A stretch of 42,171 nt of DNA from a virus: positions 1 to 42,171 of the IMG/VR virus record IMGVR_UViG_3300021440_000054, one strand, 5' to 3'. Made by a program: the position numbers and the translations under genes. The notes under the pieces are model-generated. The model was not told where the DNA came from and ran no database searches. It worked only from the letters and a program-made list of their open reading frames with translations. Of the stretch, positions 30,066-36,919 are shown piece by piece; position 1 is the stretch's first letter; each line of letters begins with the position of its first letter.

Positions 30066-30629
30066 ATGCTCAGCGTTGACCGAGAGAAACCGCGTCACTA
30101 CGGCGACGAGCATGGCCGCTACTGGTCTGTCTCGCAAGTCTGTGATGTGGTGTCTGGCGGGTGCAATTACTACGCGCCAGGGGCGTCGGAACGTGGGCAA
30201 GATTTGCATGATATCTTTGCCCTCGCAGTGGGGAATTATGCTGGTCTCTGCATGCTGCCCGACGTGCTAGAGCAGTATACAGGTTACTACAACGCGATGA
30301 TCGAGTTCATATCCTGGGCTAAGCCGGTTCCGTCATCGATTGAAAAGATGATGAAGCATAAAACGTACCCCTATGCTGGCCGGCCAGACTTTATTGGATC
30401 AATAGCCGATGAGTTCGGGGTGCTGGACCTGAAGACAGGGAATCCCCAGAGGTGGCACATGGTCCAGATCCACGGCTACCAAAAGATGCTGGATAAGGCG
30501 GCGAAGATGTGGATTCTGTATATCAACGATGAGGGGAAATTCCAGTTTAAAGCGGTGAAGCCGAGCGTGCGAGATTGGGCAGTATTTCAGAACGGATTAT
30601 CAATTCTACAGTGGAGGGAGGGCGCATGA
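30066..30629 (+). CDS. PD-(D/E)XK exonuclease, RecB/Cas4-like
   Basis: 187 aa from ATG 30066 (GGCGAGGTG upstream). The core motif is YAGRPDFIG...GVLDLKTG with Asp108, Asp121 and Lys123; a QIHGYQ motif follows (Gln134, Tyr138: the Q-x3-Y of RecB-type nucleases), and His48 lies in RGQDLHDI. This is the phage 5'-3' exonuclease type that makes 3' ssDNA for annealing. The next gene is an ERF annealing protein with overlapping stop/start, so the two form a recombination pair. The phage may use it for end repair or recombination-dependent replication. Confidence 0.85.
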   Translation: MLSVDREKPRHYGDEHGRYWSVSQVCDVVSGGCNYYAPGASERGQDLHDIFALAVGNYAGLCMLPDVLEQYTGYYNAMIEFISWAKPVPSSIEKMMKHKTYPYAGRPDFIGSIADEFGVLDLKTGNPQRWHMVQIHGYQKMLDKAAKMWILYINDEGKFQFKAVKPSVRDWAVFQNGLSILQWREGA

Positions 30630-31351
30630 AGATCTATAACGCAGTGTCGAAGGTTGCAGGTGTGCTCGCAAAGGAAGGTGTAAGCAAGGATCGCAGCAAC
30701 CAACAGCAAGGCTACAAGTTTCGAGGTATTGACGATTGTTTGAACGCGCTCGCGCCGGTGCTGGCAGAGCATGGGGTGATTATCTATCCTGAAGTCCTAG
30801 AACGAGAGCAGGTTGAACGGGCGGCCAAGCATGGCGGGGCTCTTTTCTACACTACAGTCAAGGTCAAGTACACCTTTGCTGCCGATGATGGTTCGAGCTT
30901 CCAGGTCGTAACCTACGGGGAGGCGATGGACAGCGCCGACAAGGCCACGAACAAGGCCATGAGCGCAGCGTATAAATACGCCGTGATTCAAACCTTCTGC
31001 ATCCCGACAGAGGGCGATAACGACGCGGACGCACACACACATGAGGTGGTCGCGCAATCTACGAAGGCGTCCACAGCAAGAGCCGCGAATGCGAAGAAGG
31101 TGCAAACACTGCAACCCCCCAAGCAATCCACGCCTACAACTGCGAGTATTGGTGACGTGCAATGGAATGAATTCCTGGACTATGCCGGTGATGACCCAGA
31201 CCGGATGGACGTGATTGCGCAACTCAAGGAGGTGCTCGCCATTGGCATGGTGGCAGACCTGACCGGCGAGGCGCGGAAGAGTTTCATTCTAGAATTCCAG
31301 AAATCCTGCAAGGACACGGGCGTACCGTGTGAGGAGTGGGTGAAACCATGA
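30626..31351 (+). CDS. ERF family single-strand annealing protein
   Basis: 241 aa from ATG 30626, GGAGGGAGG ribosome binding site. The ERF core is QQQGYKFRGIDDCLNALAPV ... VTYGEAMDSADKATNKAMSA and AAYKYAVIQTFCIPTEGDND, matching the P22 Erf family. The C-terminal third is a linker plus a helical tail (NEFLDYAGDDPDRMDVIAQL). It anneals complementary single strands made by the nuclease upstream; in P22-like phages it circularises genomes with terminal redundancy, which fits the repeat at the ends here. Confidence 0.92.
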   Translation: MKIYNAVSKVAGVLAKEGVSKDRSNQQQGYKFRGIDDCLNALAPVLAEHGVIIYPEVLEREQVERAAKHGGALFYTTVKVKYTFAADDGSSFQVVTYGEAMDSADKATNKAMSAAYKYAVIQTFCIPTEGDNDADAHTHEVVAQSTKASTARAANAKKVQTLQPPKQSTPTTASIGDVQWNEFLDYAGDDPDRMDVIAQLKEVLAIGMVADLTGEARKSFILEFQKSCKDTGVPCEEWVKP

Positions 31352-31656
31352 CTTGCCGCAAGTGCAAAAGCCTCACGTTTGAGCGATGGGACCACGAACT
31401 GAGAGAGTGGGAGGACTATTGCCCGTGTTGCGCGTGGCGTCCATCTAACACGACGCCGAAGCCTGCACCGATTGAGAACAACCGGGGCCGGTATGAGCGG
31501 GAGCCCAGCGTCCATACATGCAAGTGTGGCCGTGCCAAGGTGCCATGGCGATCAAGTTGTCGGGATTGCCTGGATCGGTTTATCGAGTTTGATCGCAAAT
31601 ACACGAAACGCGAAAAAACCAGAGCCGTCAAGGCGACGAGAAAGGCGTTTCAATGA
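31348..31656 (+). CDS. Double zinc-ribbon early protein
   Basis: 102 aa from ATG 31348 (GGAG upstream, ATGA overlap with ERF). Two Cys sets: CRKC with CPCC in the first 30 residues, and CKCGRAKVPWRSSCRDC near residue 60. The C-terminus is basic (KYTKREKTRAVKATRKAF). Probably a nucleic-acid-binding protein linked to the recombination module. No named family. Confidence 0.72.
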   Translation: MTCRKCKSLTFERWDHELREWEDYCPCCAWRPSNTTPKPAPIENNRGRYEREPSVHTCKCGRAKVPWRSSCRDCLDRFIEFDRKYTKREKTRAVKATRKAFQ

Positions 31657-31940
31657 AAAGGCCTAACCGATGGGAACGGGCAGCTTACAAATTGAGGCTG
31701 GACCATATTGCGTCTCCATTTGCTCGCCAAATACCAGAGGGGTGCTGGCCTACTATTGAGCATCGCATTGCCACGTTTCTCCGACGTGAGCATAGAGCGG
31801 TGGTGCGGATGATAAAGGCAGAGATGAAGCGACATAGAGAAGAGGTCGCGTCTACGGTGGGGCAAGCACATCATATGAGCCTCGCACGGTGGGGGGAGGC
31901 TTACCTTATTCTCTCTAAAATACAGGAGCGCGTGAAATGA
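31653..31940 (+). CDS. Basic helical early protein
   Basis: 95 aa with overlaps of 4 nt on both sides. Arg/His-rich helices (WERAAYKLRLDHIASPFARQ, REHRAVVRMIKAEMKRHREE). No domain recognised; a DNA- or RNA-binding role is suggested only by charge. Confidence 0.65.
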   Translation: MKRPNRWERAAYKLRLDHIASPFARQIPEGCWPTIEHRIATFLRREHRAVVRMIKAEMKRHREEVASTVGQAHHMSLARWGEAYLILSKIQERVK

Positions 31941-32173
31941 TTACGAACGAACGGCTGGAATTCACACGGCAGCAACTCACGGTCATGCAGCTCTCGTGGA
32001 ATGGTATGAGCGTGAAAGATACCGCGGCGTATATGGGCCTGAGCGAGAAAACTGTCAAAAACTACCGACATCATATCTATGAAAAGCTCGGCGTCTCGAA
32101 CGTGGAAGGGATGTTGCGCGCAGGGGTTGAGCGGGGGATCTTGACGACCAGCTCAGGGGTGGATTGGCCATGA
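31937..32173 (+). CDS. LuxR/GerE-type helix-turn-helix regulator
   Basis: 78 aa consisting of little more than a GerE domain: LTVMQLSWNGMSVKDTAAYM, then GLSEKTVKNYRHHIYEKLGV (recognition helix) and a closing helix with AGVERGIL. No receiver or ligand domain is present. It is a stand-alone DNA-binding protein and a candidate for controlling early-to-late switching, perhaps through the dyads at 27832 or 38690. It overlaps genes on both sides. Confidence 0.85.
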   Translation: MITNERLEFTRQQLTVMQLSWNGMSVKDTAAYMGLSEKTVKNYRHHIYEKLGVSNVEGMLRAGVERGILTTSSGVDWP

Positions 32174-32508
32174 GCCCAACTCAGCGCACCTTAGCTGAAC
32201 TTCGCAAACAGGGGTATACGGCCTATGTGGTGGAGAAATGGAATTCGCACGCCGAGATCCGGCAAGACCTATTCGGCTTTATCGACATCCTCGCCATGAA
32301 GCCGTGCGAGCCGTTGCTGGCGGTGCAGACGACGAGCACCGGGAACATCGCGTCACGGATCAACAAGATTCACGACACGGCACTCAGTCAGGACTGGATT
32401 AGCACAGGGGCTAGGCTAGAGGTGTGGGGATGGGCAAAACGTGGCGCGCGAGGCAAGCGGAAAGTCTGGACGCTCACCGTTAAGGTGATAGCGATGGGAA
32501 GGCCTTGA
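32170..32508 (+). CDS. Nuclease-fold protein, VRR-NUC/resolvase-like
   Basis: 112 aa from ATG 32170, overlapping the regulator stop. The pattern RTLAELRKQGYTAYVVEKWN...RQDLFGFIDILAM...PLLAVQTTS resembles small PD-(D/E)XK-fold phage proteins: Asp before ILAM as motif II, with QTTS where E-x-K is usual. The missing Lys at the expected place makes activity uncertain. It could be a structure-specific nuclease in replication or recombination. Confidence 0.65.
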   Translation: MSPTQRTLAELRKQGYTAYVVEKWNSHAEIRQDLFGFIDILAMKPCEPLLAVQTTSTGNIASRINKIHDTALSQDWISTGARLEVWGWAKRGARGKRKVWTLTVKVIAMGRP

Positions 32509-32882
32509 CGAATAACAGGTTGATAGGGTAAGGTTATGACAGACAAGACGTGCGGCGGCGCGTTCGAGTCAAAGACGTTTCACGGGGGCAACCCCAGTCT
32601 AAGGCCCGAAGAATGCTACCGCCGTAGTATTCAACGGGCCTTTTTCTTGTCTGCGGTGGTTAACCGACTCCCTCTCCGCACCCACAAAGAAAAGAACGCC
32701 CTTAGAGCGGGTCCAGGAGCTTTCACAGTAGCGCTATTGGCTACTGGCTTTCTCTCCTCCGCGACCGACGAACAAGCGTTTGTAGGCGCGACCGTCTCTC
32801 AGCCGAATCCCTCCCCTAAGGAGGTTCGGAGGGAAAAAGAAAGCGAAGCTATGTCTACAATTCAAATCACCCGGAGGATCTT
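32509..32882 (+). other. Structured intergenic region, probably non-coding
   Basis: 374 bases between the nuclease-like gene and the next membrane protein. It contains a GGGG-GCAA-CCCC hairpin (32584-32595), a strong terminator (32601-32650), a CAGTAGC/GCTACTG hairpin (32726-32746) and CCTCC/GGAGG (32810-32824), which could mask a Shine-Dalgarno-like GGAGG. A 116-aa frame is open across it (32536-32886), but it runs through the terminator and has no recognisable domain, so I do not call it a gene. Confidence 0.6.
32601..32650 (+). terminator. Rho-independent terminator in the early region
   Basis: Outer stem AAGGCCCG (32601-32608) with CGGGCCTT (32635-32642), inner stem GAATGCTAC (32611-32619) with GTAGTATTC (32624-32632), CGCC loop, then a run of T (32641-32645) and TTG. 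A long, near-perfect terminator that should separate the recombination genes from the following envelope genes. Confidence 0.85.
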
Positions 32883-33269
32883 ATGAACTGGAAAACGATG
32901 GCATTGACTGGAGTAGTGGTCGTGCTCGCGGGATGGCTGGCGGCATGGCAGGTCTGGGAGGCAGTTGCGCCGAAGCCAGTGGTTGAGAAAGTGGCGTTGG
33001 ATCAGGCTGGGATACAAGGTCAGATTAACTATGTGCAGAGTCAAATGGATGGCCTGAAGAAAGAAGTGGCGGATCTCAAGAAAATGGTGCTGCTTTACAA
33101 GCGGGCCGTGTTAGAGGCGAAAGGGCGAGTCCTCAACGCCGACCAAGATGTTCACAAGTTTGTCGAATCGGCATTGAAGGAAGAGCCAGTGCGAGAGATT
33201 CTATCTACCCCTGACCTGATCGAACGGGCTAGGAAGATCGGACTGACCACAATGAAGGTGCAGAAATGA
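32883..33269 (+). CDS. Membrane-anchored coiled-coil protein
   Basis: 128 aa, CGGAGGATC ribosome binding site. One N-terminal membrane segment (LTGVVVVLAGWLAAWQVWEA), then a coiled coil (INYVQSQMDGLKKEVADLKK) and a charged C-terminus. Topology resembles i-spanins, but the location in the early region and the Rz found at 16138 argue against lysis. Possibly an envelope or replication-anchor protein. Confidence 0.7.
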   Translation: MNWKTMALTGVVVVLAGWLAAWQVWEAVAPKPVVEKVALDQAGIQGQINYVQSQMDGLKKEVADLKKMVLLYKRAVLEAKGRVLNADQDVHKFVESALKEEPVREILSTPDLIERARKIGLTTMKVQK

Positions 33270-34066
33270 GCCAATTTCTCATTACGGAATCATTTGTGAG
33301 AAAACTTTTAGAGACTGTTGATGCGGGACTGATGGTAAGCGATGGCGTTCCTAAGCCTGGTAAGTTATGTGTAGAAGCGGCGATCTACTACGCGCTTAGC
33401 GAACCACATAGCAAAGGATCAGGCTGTGTAGATCCGATCGTTCGCCGAGGGCTAGGCAGGCTGAATGATGCACTATGGTCCAGCAAACAGGCACGAGCCA
33501 AGGGACTGCGAAAAGTTGCAATCGCACAACTGGGGTCGAAGGATACGATTAACATAACTAATTTTTTGGCATTGTTTGCCGAATACACTATCCGGGAAGT
33601 GGTGCCAGTGGCGCTACGTGCTGCCGGTGCGCTGAACTCTCATCACACCAAGGAGCTAGAGGCGCACGCTGAGCAATGTGAACGTGAAGGTAGTCGCGAT
33701 GTCGCTGATGCCGCAGCCCGAGCCGCCTACGACGCCCGCATCGCTGCTTATAGTACCCATGCCACCCATGCCAGCGGCGATGCTGCCTATGTCGCTTTTT
33801 CAGCAGCACGCGCTGCCACCTATGCTGCCTGTGCTGCCACCTATATCTATCATGAGGGTTATGCCAATCGTGTCATCACTGATTCCGTTTCTGCTGCCTA
33901 CGCCGCAGCCGATGCAGCTGCCGCTGCCGTCTCCCGTGTCACAAGCCCTGAGGCAGATCATGTTTTCTCGCTCTGTGCCAATTTGATGGTGCGGGCCTTA
34001 CAGAAATGTGGCTCTCCTGGGTGCGAGTGGCTGTGGTTGGTGGATCAGACGGAGGTGACGGCATGA
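33266..34066 (+). CDS. Alanine-rich helical protein
   Basis: 266 aa. The N-terminal 130 residues look globular (CVEAAIYYALSEPHSKGSGC, NFLALFAEYTIREVVPVALR). Residues about 145-225 are an Ala/Tyr/Asp-rich repeat region (DVADAAARAAYDARIAAYST, AAYAAADAAAAAVSR) compatible with a long helix or solenoid. Similar Ala-rich proteins are common in phages with no known function. Starts and ends in 4-nt overlaps, so it is co-translated with its neighbours. Confidence 0.65.
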   Translation: MSQFLITESFVRKLLETVDAGLMVSDGVPKPGKLCVEAAIYYALSEPHSKGSGCVDPIVRRGLGRLNDALWSSKQARAKGLRKVAIAQLGSKDTINITNFLALFAEYTIREVVPVALRAAGALNSHHTKELEAHAEQCEREGSRDVADAAARAAYDARIAAYSTHATHASGDAAYVAFSAARAATYAACAATYIYHEGYANRVITDSVSAAYAAADAAAAAVSRVTSPEADHVFSLCANLMVRALQKCGSPGCEWLWLVDQTEVTA

Positions 34067-34440
34067 TCGTCCTGCTTGCTCTTGTGCTCACACTGCCAAC
34101 CGTGGCTCAGGCCGCCACTGTCTGCTTGGACGAGCATGAGTTATCAGCGCATGTTCTTCAGGTCGAACAGGACCGCGCTGAGCTGAAGAATTTGCGGGTC
34201 GCCGTGCCGTTGTACAAAACAGCCAGCGAGACACGGAAGGAGGAAATCCGAGTGACGGGGGAATATGTACTGGCGCTGGAACGATATAAAGATCTGAGCG
34301 ATGAGCTGTTGGCTGCACAAGAACAGCGCGAGGCGCAGCATGCGAAAGAACTGGCTGAGATGAAGTGGTGGAGAAATATGGGATGGGGTACGGCAGCGGC
34401 GGTGACGGTAGGGGCGATTATCTTGGGGGTGCTGAAATGA
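34063..34440 (+). CDS. Exported coiled-coil protein with C-terminal membrane anchor
   Basis: 125 aa from ATG 34063, with GGAGGTGA at 34051-34058. Signal peptide MIVLLALVLTLPTVAQA, then a coiled coil (VEQDRAELKNLRVAVPLYKT ... DELLAAQEQREAQHAKELAE) and a C-terminal membrane segment (GTAAAVTVGAIILGVLK). The predicted topology places the helix in the periplasm with a C-terminal anchor in the inner membrane. It pairs with the membrane protein at 32883 and may act at the envelope early in infection. Confidence 0.72.
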   Translation: MIVLLALVLTLPTVAQAATVCLDEHELSAHVLQVEQDRAELKNLRVAVPLYKTASETRKEEIRVTGEYVLALERYKDLSDELLAAQEQREAQHAKELAEMKWWRNMGWGTAAAVTVGAIILGVLK

Positions 34441-34504
34441 CCATAAAATCAATCACCCTGTGTCTTGAAGCTTTGTTTCTATTGAGATAAAAGGAGGTGT
34501 CTAC

Positions 34505-34687
34505 ATGAGCCATTATTGCCAAGATCATCCAGCATACGCAGCGAAGCGTGAGCCGTCCGGCCTCTGTGGCCGGTGCTGGCAGCTCTATTTCTACAAAAAC
34601 CCAGAGGCGGACCCGGTCCTTCGGCGAGACTATCAAGATTGGCAAGCGGATAGCCGGGAAGCGGAATCAGGCGAAAAGAAATGTTGA
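34505..34687 (+). CDS. Zinc-finger microprotein
   Basis: 60 aa with AAAAGGAGGTG at 34491-34501. Cys5, His8, Cys21 and Cys24 (CQDH ... CGRC) suggest one zinc site, followed by WQLYFYKNPEADP and an acidic/basic tail. Unknown function. It directly precedes the structured RNA at 34699. Confidence 0.7.
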   Translation: MSHYCQDHPAYAAKREPSGLCGRCWQLYFYKNPEADPVLRRDYQDWQADSREAESGEKKC

Positions 34688-34698
34688 GTTCTGCTTAG

Positions 34699-34832
34699 CG
34701 TCATGCTATGACGAATCAACAGATTAGCGCCGCCCAGGGGAAAGCTGGGAGGTCATAACCGCAGAGCCCCCACCGTAAGGTGGGCGCTACAGCTGAAGAA
34801 CCCTCAATTAAGGAGCTTTCCCCTCCTTTTTT
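34699..34832 (+). ncRNA. Candidate attenuator or riboswitch-like RNA
   Basis: Hairpins: CGTCAT/ATGACG (34699-34713), CCCAG/CTGGG (34733-34749), GGT-CATA-ACC (34751-34760) and CCCACC-GTAA-GGTGGG (about 34769-34784). AGGGGAAAGCT (34736-34746) is perfectly complementary over 11 nt to AGCTTTCCCCT (34814-34824). The latter overlaps a short terminator hairpin, AAGGAG (34810-34815) with CTCCTT (34823-34828) plus TTTT. The two structures exclude each other, the arrangement of a transcription attenuator or expression platform. It precedes the 51-aa gene and the replication gene. No known riboswitch class is recognised. Confidence 0.5.
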
Positions 34833-34858
34833 GGGGGTTTCTTCATTGTGGAGATATT

Positions 34859-35014
34859 ATGCGTGTGGATAAGTTCAAAAAGATTCTACGTGGTATCCCT
34901 GGAGATTTCGACGTACAAGTTTTTGATAATAATGAGGGAGAATGGATCTCTCAATTTGGTGGGGCTGGATGGATACAGTTTGTGAAACAGGTTGAAGCTG
35001 AAGATGAGGAATGA
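34859..35014 (+). CDS. 51-aa acidic microprotein
   Basis: 51 aa with GTGGAG 6 nt upstream. Begins MRVDKFKKILRGIPGDFDVQ, ends VEAEDEE; strands with a central GEWISQFGGAGWIQF and a strongly acidic tail. It is the first gene after the candidate attenuator and precedes the replication-like gene by 16 nt, so these two are probably controlled together. Confidence 0.6.
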   Translation: MRVDKFKKILRGIPGDFDVQVFDNNEGEWISQFGGAGWIQFVKQVEAEDEE

Positions 35015-35030
35015 TTAAGGAGTCAACCTG

Positions 35031-35699
35031 ATGCCAAACAGACTCATACATGAGAAGGCACTGCGTAGCCACACATTGGCTCGCCTCTCCGCTGAGGCCG
35101 AGCGATTATTCTGGAGGCTCACGGCAATAGCCGACGACCAAGGCCGCTTCGATGCCTATCCGTCTACGGTCAAGGCTGACTGCTTCCCAACCATGGTTGA
35201 TTCTATCAAAACGAAGGATGTTGTAGCTTGGTTGGTTGAATTGAGCCAGGAGTGTTGCAAATTCTACATAGTAGATGGGAGGCAGTACGGGAATTTTGTG
35301 AAGTGGGCGGAATATCAAAGGATTTATGGGAATAAACCGAAGTTCCCGCAGCCCCCCGCAGATTGCGGGGAACTGCCGCAATCCCCCGCTCTTATTCCTA
35401 TCTCTATTCCTATTACTATTCCTACTTCTATCTCTATGGCTCCACCGGTTGGTGGAAAGAGCAATGGTAAAGGTAAAACGATATTCCCTGAAGGGTGGAA
35501 ACCGGAGCAGGCCGAAATGGATCAGTGGAAGGCGCACGGTATTACAGATCCATGGGTAGAGTTTGCGACGTTTCGAGATCATGCCCGTACCAACGATCGA
35601 CGGTGTAAGGATTGGTCGGCGGCCTGGCGGAATTGGTGTCGGAAAACCTTACGAATCAAAGAGGAGCGAGCCAATGGACTGTATCAAGTGCGGAGATGA
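35031..35699 (+). CDS. Replication initiator-like protein
   Basis: 222 aa. The N-terminal winged-helix region matches phage replication proteins: HEKALRSHTLARLSAEAERL ... IADDQGRFDAYPSTVKADCF ... NFVKWAEYQRIYG. A low-complexity linker (residues about 100-145) contains Ile/Pro/Ser repeats. The C-terminal part ends DWSAAWRNWCRK, a common end of DnaT/O-like phage initiators that load host helicase. The lack of phage polymerase or helicase fits use of the host replisome. GC-rich hairpins and a pyrimidine-rich repeat in the linker may form an internal origin. Confidence 0.75.
   Translation: MPNRLIHEKALRSHTLARLSAEAERLFWRLTAIADDQGRFDAYPSTVKADCFPTMVDSIKTKDVVAWLVELSQECCKFYIVDGRQYGNFVKWAEYQRIYGNKPKFPQPPADCGELPQSPALIPISIPITIPTSISMAPPVGGKSNGKGKTIFPEGWKPEQAEMDQWKAHGITDPWVEFATFRDHARTNDRRCKDWSAAWRNWCRKTLRIKEERANGLYQVRR
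35354..35438. other. Possible replication origin inside the initiator gene
   Basis: CCCCGCA/TGCGGGG (35354-35370) and GATTGCGG/CCGCAATC (35361-35383) are two competing hairpins, followed by a pyrimidine-rich stretch of TATTCCTATC-type repeats (35391-35438). In lambda the origin lies within gene O in a comparable place between the two domains. That this is the origin is inferred from the analogy only. Confidence 0.35.
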
Positions 35700-35883
35700 T
35701 CCGTGTACCTGTCAACGTGTCCTCCAGCCGGTATCGAGTCGGCCAGGGACTCCACAGAAATATGACATGCAGCAATGTACTAGCCCGGGTTGTACGGTCA
35801 TGATCGGGTTTATCGCTGGATCAGTGCACGGCGTAACGAGTTGCAAATGGTGCCAAGCGGGGGAGGCCTACTATGCCCGATAA
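35674..35883 (+). CDS. Cys-rich zinc protein
   Basis: 69 aa from ATG 35674, with GAGGAG at 35661-35666; the gene overlaps the end of the replication gene by 26 nt. Cys pairs CIKC, CTC, CTSPGC and CKWC suggest two zinc sites. Starts MDCIKCGDDPCTC. Likely a small zinc-binding partner of replication or transcription; no named family. Confidence 0.68.
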   Translation: MDCIKCGDDPCTCQRVLQPVSSRPGTPQKYDMQQCTSPGCTVMIGFIAGSVHGVTSCKWCQAGEAYYAR

Positions 35884-36121
35884 TACCCTCACACAAGCGG
35901 AGTTTGGAGCCGAGTTGTATGACGCGATCTGTACCTGCGCGAAAGTGCAACAGCTCCTCCATATGATTTCAGTTGAGGTGCATAAAGGCCGGGATACTGC
36001 GGATCTATCGGCACAGCATAGGCGAGAAAAGGCGAAGGCGAAGAGGTTTCTCGAAGCCGATGCGATTAGCACTGAAGATGCCTGTCGGCTAGTTCATCGG
36101 TTTCCGTGGCTGATGACATGA
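35873..36121 (+). CDS. Small helical protein
   Basis: 82 aa, start overlapping the previous gene by 11 nt. Mainly helical (EFGAELYDAICTCAKVQQLL, HRREKAKAKRFLEADAISTE), ending VHRFPWLMT. No domain recognised. It is the last clear gene of this operon. Confidence 0.6.
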   Translation: MPDNTLTQAEFGAELYDAICTCAKVQQLLHMISVEVHKGRDTADLSAQHRREKAKAKRFLEADAISTEDACRLVHRFPWLMT

Positions 36122-36284
36122 GGTAGGATAGGCTGAATTTGGAACGGAAACTGGCCAAAGTGAAGAGATAATATGAAACTCAGTAAACTGGCCATTCAAT
36201 TTAGATCGTTGAACCTTAGCCAATTGTGAGCGTTTTAGAGGCGTGTATCTAAAGAGATACAAGGATGCAGTAAGGAGGAACGGT
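36122..36284 (+). other. Gap without a clear gene
   Basis: Contains a 10-bp direct repeat (AAACTGGCCA at 36148-36157 and 36185-36194) and a GTATCT-AAAG-AGATAC hairpin (36245-36260). No supported gene. Confidence 0.5.
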
Positions 36285-36341
36285 ATGAGAATACCTATTT
36301 GCACACTAAGTGTGTCAATAGGTATTGACGCATATTGTTAG
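36285..36341 (+). CDS. 18-codon leader-like peptide
   Basis: Encodes MRIPICTLSVSIGIDAYC from ATG 36285 with AAGGAGG at 36272-36278, a strong ribosome binding site. Most of the ORF lies inside a 37-nt hairpin (36290-36326), so translation would disrupt the stem. This is the layout of a leader peptide or toxin-type microprotein; no downstream attenuated gene other than the 33-aa membrane peptide is apparent. Confidence 0.4.
   Translation: MRIPICTLSVSIGIDAYC
36290..36326 (+). repeat. Long inverted repeat
   Basis: AATACCTATT (36290-36299) and AATAGGTATT (36317-36326) form a perfect 10-bp stem, continued by CACAC/GTGTG (36302-36314) with a TAA loop. No T-tract follows, so a simple terminator is unlikely. 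Confidence 0.85.
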
Positions 36342-36371
36342 GCTTAGTGCGGAAACAGAACGGAGAGCTGT

Positions 36372-36473
36372 ATGAGTGGGGCTGAAGACGTGGCGGCGAC
36401 AGTACTGCTGATCGGTGGGTTATGGATGATTATGGTTGTGGTGTGGGTGTTATGGTACTGGAGGCGGGGGTAG
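36372..36473 (+). CDS. 33-aa single-span membrane peptide
   Basis: Short polar start MSGAEDVAAT, then a hydrophobic span (VLLIGGLWMIMVVVWVLWYW) and basic end RRG. GGAGAG lies at 36362-36367. The charge pattern predicts one transmembrane helix with the C-terminus in the cytoplasm. Small hydrophobic phage peptides of this kind can act as holins, exclusion proteins or toxins; the role here is unknown. Confidence 0.6.
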   Translation: MSGAEDVAATVLLIGGLWMIMVVVWVLWYWRRG

Positions 36474-36555
36474 GGTAATTTAAAGGCGCTGAGCCAGGAA
36501 ACCTGAATGAAACTTGACGGCCTGTCAGCGTGGTTTTCTGTGAAAATGGGGTGAA

Positions 36556-36592
36556 AGAAGGGTAGACATGTCATAGCCATGCCTACCCTTCT
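36556..36592. terminator. Bidirectional terminator between converging genes
   Basis: AGAAGGGTAG (36556-36565) and CTACCCTTCT (36583-36592) form a 10-bp stem with a 17-nt loop that can extend by CATG/CATG. It lies between the rightward early genes and the leftward gene ending at 36602. T-tracts are short on both sides. Confidence 0.65.
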
Positions 36593-36601
36593 CTATCTGA
36601 T

Positions 36602-36919
36602 CTACTGTTTTCCTTCGGCCTCGGCAATCACATTGCGCATCATCTCGTAGATATGCGGTTGAAGGGCTGGCGAGACATGGGCATAGACAATTTTCATGAT
36701 CTCTAACAGATCGGGTGCCGCTGCAATAAGGTTGGCGTTCCCTTCCCATTCATTGGCATATTCCTTTCCGCGCCATGTTTCTATTTTGGCAACTTTGAGC
36801 CCATCGTGTCCATAAACACCCAATATTGAAACTAACTCCCCATCATCATCCATCTCATTTGTATATTGTCCAACCTTCCATGGTCCTGGTGTGTGGCTGG
36901 TGATGTCCTCGTTTTGCAT
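36602..36919 (-). CDS. HTPGPW-family phage protein
   Basis: 105 aa, leftward, AAAGGAG 8 nt before ATG 36919. It begins MQNEDITSHTPGPWKVGQY and contains VAKIETWRGKEYANEWEGNA followed by NLIAAAPDLLEIM. The HTPGPW start and NA.LIAAAPDLLE block define a widespread phage protein family of unknown function. It is the most downstream gene of the reverse group. Confidence 0.75.
   Translation of the reverse strand: MQNEDITSHTPGPWKVGQYTNEMDDDGELVSILGVYGHDGLKVAKIETWRGKEYANEWEGNANLIAAAPDLLEIMKIVYAHVSPALQPHIYEMMRNVIAEAEGKQ

Noticed and set aside
32536-32886. 116-aa open frame starting MTDKTCGGAF
   Set aside because: It reads through a strong rho-independent terminator and several hairpins and shows no recognisable domain. 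The region is better explained as non-coding.
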